In this document: piece by piece, positions 1 through 10,860 of the stretch
Layout of the letters: each line of letters opens with the position of its first letter
How positions within the stretch are numbered: position 1 is the stretch's first letter
Assembly: GCA_037447605.1 (NCBI GenBank)
Contig: CM074808.1
Location: forward strand, 4,142,547 to 4,190,381
DNA length: 47,835 nucleotides
Direction of reading: 5' to 3'
From: Zygnema circumcarinatum
Taxonomy: Eukaryota; Streptophyta; Zygnematophyceae; Zygnematales; Zygnemataceae
Notes under the pieces: model-generated
What the model was told of the DNA's origin: nothing
What the model saw: only the letters and a program-made list of their open reading frames with translations
Databases searched by the model: none
Position numbers and translations under genes: made by a program

Positions 1-2736
1 GGGGGGGGGGGGCCGCTCGCCGCCGCCTGGGCCTCGCCCGCCGCCCGCCACGCGGCGCTCCCTGATACGGCCCTGCGCCTCGCGGGCACCGCCCACCTCT
101 TGCGGGCTGCGGCATGGGACCTCTACGGCAGGTGCCCTTATTCTCATGCTCATGGTGGTGTTGCCATGTATGTGCTGTGCTGGTGATCAAATCTCGGCTG
201 TGCATACATATGGCAATCTTGCCAGTTGGGCAGGCCTAAGGCATCGAGATCAGGTGTTGGTTCGAAGAGTGAGTGATGCAGAGGGTGAGGTTGCGTATGG
301 CTGCGATTCTGATGATGGGGGGTGCTTGGCGGGGCCGCCTCTGCAGCGCCCCCATGGCGCGGACCAGCGCTCTCGTGCATGCCGCCTGCTACCGCGATGT
401 TGCAACGTGAGGACTCCTCTGTTTGTCTGGCCACCGCTGCCAAGGCCAATGGTCGGGAAAAACCCCTGATTGGCTGAAATGTTGCGTTGTTCTTTGTGGA
501 GTCAATTGCAACATTAGGTGATTGGATCGATTGCAGGCCCTGCCTTGAAACGAAGTTGCCGAGTTGCGGTGCTGTGACGGTATGGACTTGGTCTTTGTGG
601 ATACGTGCAGCAGTCACTTGCGCTAAGATAGCTCCTCCATGCTGCAGGGCAGAAGAAATGTCGACTGCTTATGTGAAGTTGGCAGCTCACTTGTCATCCC
701 ATAAAGGCCACAATGGTGAGCGCTCTATCATTTGATGTTGCATGGGCTTATGACATGACATACTCCGAGTGCAGGCGTCCTTTAGTCCAAACATAATTCG
801 AGCAGTGGTAAAGGCTGCTGAAACATCACAAAAGCATAGCCCTTTTGAGAGTGACTCGATAGCTTTGCGAAACTTGATGCTATCCGTCTCATTCGGCGGT
901 TGTCGTTTATTGAAGTAAACATAGAATTCGGGAACCTGCCGCATAGAATTACGTAGTTCTGCAGTGCGTCGGTACTTCATACTGTCATGCTTGTGATGTC
1001 TATTTGACTCTTCATGTCTATGCCCCCTGTGGGGGGGGCGATGCTGCAGCTGCCCTGGCTGCCCTCCAGGCGGCGGCGAGGAAGGCAGGCCCGCGGAACT
1101 CGAGGGAGGTCCGAGCGGCGCACCTTCAGCTGCTGCACGCGCAGGCCCTGCACCGGTGCTCCCTCCTCCCCCCCCCTCCCCCCCTCCCCCCTCCCCCCCT
1201 CCCTGCCTGCACGCTCTCGTGCGCGAGGAATGAGTAGCGGACTCGCCTGAATGAACTCCTTGCCGTCCGCTGCCCCTGCTGTCCTGTCTACAGCTGCCGC
1301 TGCTGTCCAGCGTAGCTGGGAACAGGCATTTCACGGACGGGCCTTTTCGATTTCAAAAATTCTTTTGAACTGCAGGATTGACTGCCATGCATGGGGCTGC
1401 AGGGGTGAGCTGAGACGGGCTGAAGCAGCCTGCATGGAGTTGCGGGCTATGGCATCGGCTGTAGGGGGAGTGGACATGGAGCTGAAGGTGGAGGCGCGAG
1501 TGCGCTGGGTGAGGACACTCCTGGCAGCAGATCGCAATGCAGAGGTATCCAGAGGAGGCCAAACCTTGTCGCGCTTGCCGTCTAGTTCACTATTGAAGAA
1601 TAGATCGAAGCGCCGTGTTTTTCATGCATTCCAATGCGCATGCTCTTACGAAGGGCTAACCACTGTGTGCATTGTTTCTGTTCGTACTACAACTGAGCAT
1701 AAACTGGGTTTCTCTCCACTGCCGTGTGGAGGGGCTGGGGTGATACAGGCGGCAGAAGAGGCCAAGCATTTGTTTGTTCTGTGCTACAGAGCTGGGCTAC
1801 AGCTTGATCGTGTCAGGGTCTTGCTACTATTTGCTGAGATTCATAAGGTAGGCCTTGCTATGTTTCACTCTCCGTGGATGTGCCTGTTCTAAATCGCGTG
1901 CAGCGTATTCGGGAAGTGGAAAACTTGCCGAGACTTGCCTGTGTGCCGTTTTTGAGGAGTGTTCATTGTGTTTAGTCGGCCATTCGTGCGGGGCGGGCGG
2001 GTGCAGAGGGCGGGCAGTCCCGGCAGCGGGTTGAGCCACGCCCTGAGTGCGCTTACCCTCGCGCAGGCGCTGAGTCTGGGGACGGCGCGCGCCGCTGCCA
2101 GCGTGGCGGTGGCGGAGCTCTGGGCGGCGCTAGGGGCACAGCACGCGCCGCGCGCCGTGGAGCTGCTGCAGGAGTGCCTCCCGCACGTGCTCGTGCACGG
2201 CAGCTTGGAGCTGCGCTCGCGATGCTCCTTCACCATGGCCGCCTGCCTCCTCAACACTTTGGACACGGAACAATGTATGGTTGCCGCCATTCACAACTTC
2301 ATGCAGCTCCAACCCGAGTAGAAAAACAGGTCTTTGATTGGTTTTTTTTTTTTTTTGGGACTCATTCTCCGTTTCGTGTCTGTGCAGTGCACGCTGATCC
2401 GGATGCAGTGCTGGCTCCATTGGAAGCAGCAGTGCAGGGCTTTGAGGCGCTGGAGGTGAGTTGCGCAATGCACGGTTTGTTCTCTTTGCCGTGAGGTATT
2501 CACAGCGAAGTTGCAGCACTTGGGCCCCTCCTGATGGGTGGCCCCTCCTCCAATCACACGTGCAGGCGCGGGAGCTAGCATCAGAAGCTTACTACTTGCA
2601 GGCTCTCGTCTACAATGCCCTTGAACGGGTGGAGGAACGTGACTATGCGGCTGATGCATTTGTTCGTCTGTCCAAGGCGCTGCAAGACGCAAAAGACAGC
2701 AGTCTCGCAGATCTTCCAACCCTCGATGGCTTGTGA
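1..2736 (+). CDS. APC5: Anaphase-promoting complex subunit 5 (APC5), 3' part, truncated at window start
   Basis: Subunit of the APC/C, the nuclear ubiquitin ligase that targets cyclins and securin for destruction. Nine exons join in phase: 1-131, 347-406, 648-715, 1050-1155, 1403-1544, 1749-1847, 2007-2274, 2388-2455 and 2566-2736 (stop TGA), giving about 370 codons. The protein is a run of TPR-like helices. Segments I recognise from plant APC5 are LRAAAWDLYGS, SALVHAACYRDVAT, GGVDMELKVEARVRWVRTLL, LLLFAEIHK, SVAVAELWAALG and the C-terminal ASEAYYLQALVYNALE. The 5' end, with the start codon and N-terminal domain, lies outside the window, which opens on a run of 12 G. The start of exon 4 rests on one AG (position 1049) chosen for phase and alignment. 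Intron 4 holds a long C/T tract. Homology was recalled, not searched, but conservation runs through all nine exons. Confidence 0.92.
1164..1207 (+). repeat. C/T homopyrimidine tract in APC5 intron 4
   Basis: About 44 bp of runs of C broken by single T, starting just after the intron donor at 1156. It lies at the 5' end of the intron, so it is not the acceptor-side polypyrimidine tract. The other strand is G-rich. Confidence 0.8.
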
Positions 2737-3560
2737 TGGGTGGACTGCGTTGGATGCCGCTCATCATCCTGATCCTAGTTCTGGTGGATCGCCCCCTGTG
2801 GGAGCTGTCCAGGCAGCGGATGACGCACCTCGCAGCTCGTCCGGCCCTTGAGGCGCCGGCATTAGGAACAGTGCCGCCTCTCATCAAACTGTTCCAGCAA
2901 AGGCTTCTGCCAGTCGGCTACTTTCTTCCGTGGCAATTTCACATGAATGGTAGCGGCTGGGGGAGTGGCAGGCAGTTTGGATGACGGTGAAAACATCTCT
3001 GCGCTTCGTCTGTTCATATTATGCGGCGGCCAGTTCTGTGTATATGTCATACTATGTTCTGCATGTGCGAATCACATCTGCTCTCTATGTGGTGGATATT
3101 CGTTTGAGAACACTCATCTAAGGCTTGCTACGTAAGAGGTTGCAATATGAGGTGTTGTCTACCTCACGATTTTGTGTGGGACTGGCGGTCGTCGGTTGTT
3201 GTGATGGGAAATTTTGTTCCTGCCTTCAGCGCAGTCGTGAAGGGTGCTCAGGGAATGTTTTGTTGCCAGAAGTGTGCCGTGGCGGATGCATGCTGAGCGT
3301 TCTGCTGCAGGTGTCACCGGACGCACAATTCCGTACGACTGCGGTCATAATGAGAGATATTGACATTCGCATGTTGCTTCATGGTTACGATGAGAAGAAG
3401 TGTGCACGTATTCAAAAAAAGCTAGTTCCAAGGAAAGTATTTCAGGTGTATCTCATTTCTGCCTCCCTTCCATGGCGAGACCTGTCCGCAAGAGCAGCTT
3501 ATAAATACTACTGAAGCATATAATTATGTACATCGTCAAATAGCGTTATGCTCTTCGCAT
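2737..3560. other. 3' flank of APC5; one possible exon
   Basis: No gene can be modelled with confidence. The stretch after the APC5 stop is probably 3' UTR. A protein-like segment lies at 3311-3450 on the + strand: it starts after a good acceptor (ctgctgcag), reads VSPDAQFRTTAVIMRDIDIR and then LLHGYDEKKCARIQKKLVPR, and meets a stop at 3512 if read through. A 46-codon ORF at about 2980-3120 could be an upstream exon, but I see no convincing splice between them. I do not recognise the sequence. Confidence 0.4.
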
Positions 3561-5753
3561 CGGCAAAGCGGAGGGCGCTGATAACTTAACTGCCCAGCCC
3601 CGCGGGCGCCGCGAGCTAACATCCCGCTTCGCTTCCAGAGCCGGCAGATGCTTCGGCCACCTCGACCACCTTCTCACGGCAGACTCCGCCACCCTCCGCG
3701 CCTCGCATCTCTGCGGGCGCTGCAGCAGCAGCGACATGGAAGCTTGGACTTGCATGCGAGAACTTCCGCAGAATGCTCCGTCCCGCACCATGCTGCTCCT
3801 GCTGCACAGAGGGCCGCAATCCTTCGCCATCGCAGCGCCCCGCCTGCTCACCTTGAGTCTGGCCTCCTGCCTCTCGTTTTGCACTCTCTTGTGCAAACCT
3901 CTGACCGCTATTTGCATGCAGCCATGGCTCACCACTACCGCTGAGTGCTGCAGGACTCTGGGCTTGATCGTGGTCCTTCCTCCTCCCCCCTTCGGAAACG
4001 TTCTCCCGGCTGACATTCCGAAGCATGACGGAGCCCTGTTCCCACCGCACCACCTTGGGCTGCACCATGGTGGGCCTTCCGCAGAGGGGAGTTCGGAAAA
4101 CGGACGTGGCACCAGCAGCAGTCCGCACGTGCGGGGGTGAGAATGACGGCTGCTCTTGCGGTGCCACGCGGCGGGCCTGCGAGGTCCCGTTCGGGCCCTG
4201 CCGGGGGGCGCTCATCTCCCCGTGCGGCAATGGCGGCTGGCGGGCCGCGGGGAGGTCGGGGCCGGCCGCGCGGGGAAGGGAGGAAAGCGGCAGCAGCTGG
4301 TAGCCCGCCGGGAGTATCCCCGGGGGAAGGGCTATTGAGCGAAGGGGGGCATTTCCGGAAAGGTGGATTATATTGGGGGACCGTGATAGCTGGGAGGAGT
4401 TAAAGGTCATCTTGCTGTGGGGGGGAGAGCCCAAAGAAAGCGAGGGTGGTGATGACGCTTGTTGTGCAGAATATTGCGTTGGTTGGGGGGGATTTGTTGC
4501 CCTGTTGAAATCTGCATACTGCGAAAAGAAGGGGGCGAAGTTAGACCACAACACAAGTACATGCACCGTAGAAGAGGGCTCGCAAGCGTTTGATATCGCA
4601 ATTGCAGGCATCCAGAAGAATCGCTTGGCTCATTCTGCGACAATCTATGTCAGAATACAAGAAGCGCAGCCCCTTCCCAGCTTCCAACGATGCGCCGCTT
4701 GCAGGGGATGCAGCATCACGCATTCCATGGCGCCCTTCCCTCCGGGCCCTCCCCCATGACCACCCGTGGCCCGTGCCAGCTGGCAACACCTGCACCTTCT
4801 GAACGCACGCCGGCTGGCTGCCACGTGGATAGCTGGCCGGCGAGGTCCGGGGGAGCGGTTCGGGCGAGGCCGGGGGGGCCCCCGCCCGCATCCTCCGCAG
4901 CTCGCCGTGCAGCGCGCGGAGCCGCGCGTCGCACTCGCTGCGCACGTCCCGAGCCTGCCATGGCGCCCGCACGTGCCGCGTCAGGGACTCCGCAACTCCG
5001 CAAGCAGAGGAGCGGAGGAGAGGTCTCCAGGCCCAAGCCAACCATACCTCTTTCGCCGCAGCCTGGGTCTGCTCCTGCAACCCTTTCACAAGGCTGAGAA
5101 GCGTCTCCATCTTGCCCTCCATTTCTGCCCAAACGCCGCCCTGCCCTCCTGCATCGGAGCGCCCTGTTTGCGGCTCCAAACGCGCCCCGTCCGGCGTGCG
5201 GCCCGGCGTGCTGGGGGCCATGGGGGCCGCGCAGGGCGGGGGGGGGGGCGGGGGCGGGGGGGGGCCCAGCACGCCCGGGCGGGAGGAGAGGGCGGGCAGA
5301 CTCCGGGACCCGCCTTGGTACGTCCGCCGCTGCCGCTTGCTGCGACCCCCACGTGCAGCAGGGCTTACACCAGTGCTGCTGCTGGCAGGACAGGAACACG
5401 GAAAGCATGCCGACTGCCTAGGCAAGCCCTGTTCCCTACCAGATGTTGTGGTCCGACTCCTCTGCGTTCTCGTAGGAGAGGGTGTACTTGGCCAGCGTCT
5501 TGGCGAGGGCGTGGGGGCCGTGGAAGATGCAGTCGTCGGCGGCGTCCCCGTCCGCGCGGCCAAGGGACAGCGCGGTGGAGGTGGGCCGCGGCCCGCCCGG
5601 CTGCTCGGCCGCGCTCAGCTCCGCCTGCCCCAGCGCAGGAGGGCCTAAGCACGCTGTGATGAAGGAATTATACGTGACGCCTCCCTTTGGTGCGCCGGTA
5701 TTTACGTCATTAGTGTGCTGTGTTGGTTCAGATTCGTACTGGGTCTCGCTCAA
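3546..5753 (-). CDS. Unrecognised gene, partial model (low-complexity, possible coiled coil)
   Basis: The 5' two-thirds can be partly modelled on the minus strand. Exon 5436-5753 starts MSETQYESEPTQHTND and ends AKTLAKYTLSYENAEESDHN before a TG|GTAGGG donor. The next exon, about 5049-5380, holds GGRSKRQRRTYQGG, a proline run encoded by a G-run on the plus strand, and a likely coiled coil (EMEGKMETLLSLVKGLQEQT). It ends AAAKE before GTATGG. A third exon at about 4793-4989 reads SLTRHVRAPWQARDVRSECD then LRALHGELRRMRAG and is rich in Ala and Pro. Downstream to about 3546 two overlapping minus-strand frames stay open and I cannot choose between them. The basic patch KRQRR could be a nuclear signal. 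No family is recognised. The gene converges on APC5. Confidence 0.3.
5226..5272 (+). repeat. G-run tract encoding polyproline on the minus strand
   Basis: Runs of G with a few C, inside a putative minus-strand exon where it encodes about ten consecutive prolines. The tract could form a G-quadruplex on the plus strand. It is also a likely site for sequencing or assembly length error, which would shift the frame of the surrounding gene. Confidence 0.7.
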
Positions 5754-5814
5754 TCACAAATCCATCGCAGAAAGGCAACATCACGATGCATAGTCTCGCA
5801 GAGAGTTTGTTCAG

Positions 5815-7305
5815 TCAAACCTCCACAGACGATGGCAGCAGATCGAAAAAGCGCGAGTAAGTGGACCCTCGCAGAGCCCGATGAAGCGCCTTGAAGAAGG
5901 GGGTCTCGCGCAGCTCGCGCTTCTGCGCCATCGCCGAGTACACGATCGGCACCTGCTCCCCTCCCCTCCCCTCCCCGCCCCGCCCCGTCAGCCCCCGCGC
6001 CGCGCGTCCCTGAAGGCCCCGCGGCGGGCGGCTGACTGACTGACTGACTGACCGATTGACTGACTGACTGACTGACTGGCTGATTGACTGACTGACTGAC
6101 TGACCATGATGAGGCGAAGGTGGCCCTGCGGCGCGTTGTCCTCGCCGAGCGTCTGCCTCGCCAGAACCTTCACCTCGTGCGGCGCCTGCGAGACATTGCG
6201 AGCAACTGTGAGACATCCCTCTGTGAAGATGGCCGTTCCTCTCAGCAACGACTCGAATACAGACCATTGCAAGCTTTGTCAACCCACCGAATACATGATA
6301 TCAGATAAATCATCTTAAACAAATGAGGGCTCCTACAAGCCTAGACCCAACAGGTTTAAAACACGAGGAAACGACAGGGAGCACCGAAGTTCCAACTCGC
6401 CTCGAATGCCCACACCCAGTACAGAAAGTCGCGGCTCGACGCGCCGGCCGCGGCCCCTCCCCCGAAGGTGGCGGGCCGCGCGAGCATCACCAGGCGGTGC
6501 TTCAAACTCGACAGCTTTCGGCTGTAGTTCGCTGCAAACATGCTCTGCCACCCTCCCCCTCCCGACCGTGCTTGGACTGTCACCAACTGCTTTGCGCACT
6601 GTGCAACCTTGAAGGGCGAAGGCCGCGCACACAAGAAGGGTTCAGGCGACTTCGAAAACTTCTCATATGGCTGTTGAACCAAGAACTTATGGTTCAACAG
6701 TCATGGGATCCCCTACTACACAGGAGAAACGGAGATGACCCAGAAAGGACAGAGATGCGCGAGCCATTTCTCTCCGATGTTTGATTCTTTTCCTTCGTTC
6801 TTCTTTTGCTTCTTCTTTTGATTCTTATTTTAATTCTATTTATTCAAAAATTGGTGGAGTGAACATCCAAATATGCAGCCAGCAAACGTCCAGTACTAAG
6901 CCTGCCTTAAGGCTCAATGTAATTCCAGCAAACGACGACGTAAGAGCAATTGGAAATCTATCATTTCCTTAATTATTTTCCTCTCACCTTCATATAAGCG
7001 AGAGGGAGGAGCACGTCTCCCGTGTCCATGTCCTCCAGCAGCATGAAGCTCTCCGCCGCGCCCTCGTCCTTCTCGGGGCGCGTGCGCAGCCAGAGGGCGC
7101 GCACACTGCTCAGCCGCGTCCCGCGGCCCGCGCCCTCGCCCGCCGCCACCTCGCCCTCACCCGCCGCCCCGCCCCCGCTCCCGCCCACGCTCCCTCCGAG
7201 CGAGCTCTCGCGGCTGCCCGCCGCCATGGCTGCCACGCGCCCTCTCGCCCTCTCGCCCTCTCGCCCTCCCTCCCTCCCTCCCTCCCGGCTCTGAGCTCGC
7301 CCCAT
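5815..7305 (-). CDS. Unrecognised four-exon gene, protein of about 223-249 residues
   Basis: Four exons join in phase: 6988-7305, 6385-6544, 6105-6238 and 5815-5952 (stop TGA). The start is uncertain. The first ATG (7305) precedes a low-complexity Arg/Gly/Glu run; the second, at 7227, reads MAAGSRESSLGG and looks more natural. The body is ordinary folded-protein sequence: SFMLLEDMDTGDVLLPLAYM, then NYSRKLSSLKHRLVMLARP, DFLYWVWAFEASWNF, TVARNVSQAPHEVKVLARQT, LRETPFFKALHRALRG and a C-terminus YSRFFDLLPSSVEV. I see no signal peptide or clear membrane span and cannot name the family. The third intron begins inside a TGAC/TCAG tetranucleotide array. The gene lies downstream of the F-box gene on the same strand. 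The acceptor of exon 3 (GCTGAGAG) is chosen by phase and is the weakest junction. Confidence 0.6.
6032..6104. repeat. (TGAC)n microsatellite at an intron donor
   Basis: About 73 bp of imperfect TGAC units. On the minus strand it reads GTCAGTCAGTCAG, and its first GT is the donor of intron 3 of the 5815-7305 gene. Every unit offers both a GTCAGT-like donor and a CAG acceptor, so splicing here could be variable. Confidence 0.9.
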
Positions 7306-7479
7306 GTGTTGTCACGTCACGTCACATCACGTGACGGCGCGCATCGGAGCGGCGGCGCGGGACGCGGACGGCTACTCGCCTGAAGTGACGGGCGGGCGCG
7401 GCTTGTCGCGTAGCGCCTGGGGGGGGCCGCCGCCGTTCGTACATAGGCCGTACGTGCTGTCGCTGTCGCGGGGAGAGGG

Positions 7480-7915
7480 CGGCCGGGTCGAGGGCCGAGG
7501 GCCGAGGAGAGAGGGAGAGGGATTGGGGAGGGAGAGGGGCGAGGGCGAGGGCGAGGGGAGAGGGAGAGGGAGAGGGAGAGGGAGAGGGAGAGGGCGAGGG
7601 GAGGGAGAGGGGCGAGAGCGAGGGCGAGGGGAGAGGGAGAGGGCGAGGGCGAGGGGAGGGAGAGGGGCGAGAGCGAGGGCGAGGAGAGGGTAAGAGGGCG
7701 AGGGGAGAGAGGGGCGAGAGCGAGGGCGAGGGGAGAGGGAGAGGGCGAGGGGAGGGAGAGGGCGAGGGGAGGGAGAGGGGCGAGAGTGGGGGCGAGGGGA
7801 GAGGAAGAGGGCGAGGGGAGAGGGAGAGCGCGAGGGCGAGGGAGACGGGAGGGGGATAAGGCGAGGGCGAGGGAGACGGAGAGGGATAGGGAGAGGGGAG
7901 AGGGGGAGAGAAAGG
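7480..7915 (+). repeat. Long purine tract of GGGAGA/GGGCGA units
   Basis: About 435 bp almost free of T on the plus strand, made of imperfect 6-bp units (gggaga, gggcga, ggcgag). It reads as Arg/Gly/Glu in one direction and Pro/Ser/Leu in the other in every frame, so its long ORFs are by-products. It lies upstream of the 5815-7305 gene. Confidence 0.93.
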
Positions 7916-8006
7916 GTCACTGGGAGAGAGACTGGGAAAAAAACAGAGTGGTCTTCATGTTCGCGTGTTCGCTCGCGCCCTTCACCCGTTGTCCAGCGGT
8001 GCACGC

Positions 8007-8036
8007 ACTGACTGGCTGACTGATTGACTGACTGAC
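8007..8036. repeat. Short (TGAC)n microsatellite
   Basis: About 30 bp of ACTG/TGAC units with two variant positions, in the spacer between the F-box gene and the next minus-strand gene. It is the same tetranucleotide as the arrays at 6032, 10277, 15638 and 39960. Confidence 0.85.
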
Positions 8037-8834
8037 GCCACGCCGGCCGGCCGACCTCCGAGCGACCTTCGCCCTTGTGTTGGTGTTGGTGTTGGTGCAG
8101 GCTTGGACCGTGAACGTTGCTCGGTGGCCCGCTCTCTTAACGTCATGAATAAAGTGACGCCTTCAAATCAATTTTTCAGCGAATAGCGCATCGACTCAGA
8201 ACACTCGCGAACTTTTGTGAAAACAAAAAGGAATCATTGCGAATATCACTACGGATCGAAAACTATATAAACGGTCAAGAGGTAACAAGCAATCTGGATG
8301 CGACTGCGCACGCGGGCGCCAACCTTGCGAGTAAAGACCTCGTGCGCGCAGCAATTGTGCCGTTTGAAGATGGAAATACAGTTTTGGCAAGTACATGAAC
8401 TTTTGAAAACTGGTATTTGTTCATTAATGTCCCGTGCAATGAGAAAATGTAAAAAACAATGAGGCCTCGGAAAAGGACCGGGGCATCGAAACTTAATTTC
8501 GGTCGCACGGATTGTCCCTTTGTGACAAGACTTGAACAGAATTTTCACTTGTGCAAATGAACGAGGCAGTGGTCGTTGTGAGTATGATAATGCTCGAAAG
8601 CACTCGAAACCACAAGGAGGTATGTAGCGTTTTTAGAGTTGGAGGAAAACGGGGAACTAGGCTTGAATTGAATGTTGACGAGGAGCACGTTGGCGGTTAT
8701 TGACGATTGCCACTTTTGGCGGCTCTTTCCTAAATGGAATGATCCTTCGAGTCTATAAGTCGAAGATGTCAGGAAGATCCTCGTTCTGATGACGCTGAAC
8801 CCTCGTATTTAAGACATTTCATGCGACTGCAAGC

Positions 8835-10097
8835 TTAAGCAGTTACTGCGAGTGCTGAACGAACTGGTCCTGCCACTTTCAAGTTGACCAAGGACGCCTG
8901 CACTGCTGCACTGGAGGCCGGCCCTCCCCTCCCTGCAGCGGGAGGCGCTAGGGCAAGCGTGTGAAGGCGTGTCATGAAAACTTCTACGAAGGACGCTGCC
9001 TCTCCGCCAGAGCCAAGCTGAAAGTCAATCCACGACTCCAAAATGAGGAGGCTTTCTCCTAAGACAGCCATGAAGTACCTACTCGACTCCTCCCAACTCC
9101 TCCGCCTCCTCGCAGCAATATCTGCCAGAACCTCCCACTCGCCCGAGTCGCGGTTAAACCTCACGACCTTTGGGGGCATCCAGGGCCGGCCCTGCGGGTG
9201 AGAAATGCTCACGACCTCCCCATTTACTGTCACAGCAGAAACACTCGGCGTCGGCAGCTGCAGGATGCCCTTGTCGCATTTGTCCTCTGGAACACTGAAT
9301 TGACCTGTGTCCGTATCGAACGCATACCCCATCCTCCCAGCGGCCACCAGCACCCTTTTGGGGCTGCTCAGGCTGGGAGCACACCACATGGGCGAGCCAT
9401 TTCCGCCCGGAAAGGTACTCGCAAACTGCCACTTCCTGCTTCGCACGTCTAATATCTCCACCGATGACCTGGCAGCGAGCCCGTTAGCTATTACAAACAA
9501 CCTTTGGTCGGCGAGGAGAGTCACAACGGGGTGCATGTGCGGCGGACAGAGACGAGGCGGAAGCTCCTGCCAGCTGTTAGAGGTGAAGCTGAATATCCAA
9601 GATCGGGCATGGTCGCTGACATCGTTTGAATCGATTCCGTGGAGGCGAGAGTACGTGCTGCCTCCAATGACAATGAAAGAATCGCTCAAACTGACGCATT
9701 TGTACCCAACGTGCTCGGTGAGACAATTGAGCCATGGAGTGGGGAGAGGGGGGAGGAGACACGACAGCTGCAGCCTGAGGTCGATCGCTTGAAACAGGAT
9801 GCAGCGGCGGCCGAGCGAGTGCGCGTCCCCGAGGCACACGCAGAGGAGCGCGTCCTGCAGCCCCTCCTTGGCGCGGATGCGCTGCAGCTCGGGGCCGGCC
9901 AGAGCCTGCCGCCACGCGCGGCAGACGCCCCGCGCAGCGCCGCGCATCACGAATGGAATGCGGGCCAAGCACAGCCGCGCCATGTCGTCCGCAAGCCCGG
10001 GAAGGAGAGGGTCGTGAAGACGCGCCTTCCCTCTCCATCTTCTTCCCGCTGTCGGCACCTTCGCATTTTGGCGAACCCCAGAAAGCTTGAACTTCAT
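8835..10097 (-). CDS. F-box / kelch-like protein, intronless, 420 residues
   Basis: Probable substrate receptor of an SCF (Skp1-cullin-F-box) ubiquitin ligase. The single ORF of 420 codons runs from MKFKLSGVRQ to the stop at 8835. An F-box-like helical segment spans about residues 30-75 (LLPGLADDMARLCLARIPF, GVCRAWRQAL); it starts with a pattern close to the usual LPxD and carries the typical CRxW ending. Residues of about 135-370 show kelch-like blades with paired glycines and Trp: FIVIGGSTYSRLHG, RSWIFSFTSNSWQELPPR, VEILDVRSRKWQFA, VVRFNRDSGEWEVLA. The substrate is unknown. Lack of introns is unusual beside its intron-rich neighbours. Plant F-box/kelch genes are a very large and fast-changing family, so no symbol is given. 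Confidence 0.85.
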   Translation of the reverse strand: MKFKLSGVRQNAKVPTAGRRWRGKARLHDPLLPGLADDMARLCLARIPFVMRGAARGVCRAWRQALAGPELQRIRAKEGLQDALLCVCLGDAHSLGRRCILFQAIDLRLQLSCLLPPLPTPWLNCLTEHVGYKCVSLSDSFIVIGGSTYSRLHGIDSNDVSDHARSWIFSFTSNSWQELPPRLCPPHMHPVVTLLADQRLFVIANGLAARSSVEILDVRSRKWQFASTFPGGNGSPMWCAPSLSSPKRVLVAAGRMGYAFDTDTGQFSVPEDKCDKGILQLPTPSVSAVTVNGEVVSISHPQGRPWMPPKVVRFNRDSGEWEVLADIAARRRRSWEESSRYFMAVLGESLLILESWIDFQLGSGGEAASFVEVFMTRLHTLALAPPAAGRGGPASSAAVQASLVNLKVAGPVRSALAVTA

Positions 10098-10276
10098 GTT
10101 GAAATTGAACCAGGAGAAACAATGAGTTATCGAACGAAGTGAGCTCGTTCAGGCCCTGCACTTGAAGAGCAGCTCGAGTCCGAGCCGACCCGCTTTGCAG
10201 GTTTGCAGCCGCCGCCATGCGCTCATGCGCGGCCCCCTTCGACCGCCGAGGGGGGCCCGCCCGCCCGCGGCGCCCC

Positions 10277-10320
10277 CGACCGACTGACCGACTGACTGAC
10301 TGACCGTCCGACCGACTGAC
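10277..10320. repeat. (TGAC)n microsatellite upstream of the F-box gene
   Basis: About 44 bp of TGAC units mixed with CGAC variants, within GC-rich sequence 180-220 bp upstream of the F-box start codon on the minus strand. Confidence 0.85.
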
Positions 10321-10860
10321 CGGCGACGGCGACCGCTGACGGGACTGCGACGGCGTGCACGGAACGGGCCCGCCCCGGGTCCGCCGCCGTACGGTCGCCG
10401 CCCCGAGTGGGACCGGCGACACGGCCGTACGAGGGAGGGAGGGACTTTCAGCGTTTGAGATGACGGGTTAGAACGTTCTATCTAAAAGTTTCAGACTTAT
10501 AAAACGGAAAGTACTATTTACAGTCACCTTTTTTCTGAAAACAGTCACTTTGTCGCCGGGCAGCTTTTACAAAGGATTTTTTAGCGAAAAATGCTGTTTC
10601 ATACTTTTGTAGAATAGATACAGACCTTTTTTCGTCTGGTGTACGGATGGTGATTTGAATGTACTGTACGAAGCGCAAGCGTCTACAAAGTATAAGGGCG
10701 CAACACGTGGAGCGACATGATTGGTCGCGATTGGTCTCTCTTCGGCTCTCTTTCGTAGAAAACAATAGTGCGGCACATTCCTCATAGCGCGCCTTGCGTG
10801 CAGCGCCGCCCACGAGGCGAGGAGGTGGCTGCGGTGCCGCGCTCACTCAGGGCCATTCTC

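Larger units (their letters stand above)
7306..8834. other. Spacer between the 5815-7305 gene and the F-box gene
   Basis: No gene supported. It holds the likely promoter of the 5815-7305 gene, including an E-box/G-box-like CACGTGAC at about 7328-7335 within a series of CACGTCAC-like words (7313-7340). It also holds the purine tract at 7480-7915, a short TGAC array at 8007-8036, a GTGTTG repeat at about 8078-8098, and the 3' flank of the F-box gene. ORFs across the purine tract are repeat-encoded and are not genes. Confidence 0.6.

Noticed and set aside
2733-2984. ORF starting MMGGLRWMPLIILILVLV, looking like a signal anchor
   Set aside because: It overlaps the APC5 stop codon, is short, and has no supporting downstream exon; more likely 3' UTR.
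3616-4611. 331-codon minus-strand ORF
   Set aside because: Overlaps another open frame of similar length, has no recognisable domain, and its composition fits spurious openness of GC-rich DNA; kept only as part of an uncertain gene.
7304-8019. Long ORFs on both strands (up to 210 codons) across 7.3-8.0 kb
   Set aside because: They are produced by the GGGAGA/GGGCGA repeat, which lacks stop codons in most frames; the peptides are only Arg/Gly/Glu or Pro/Ser/Leu.
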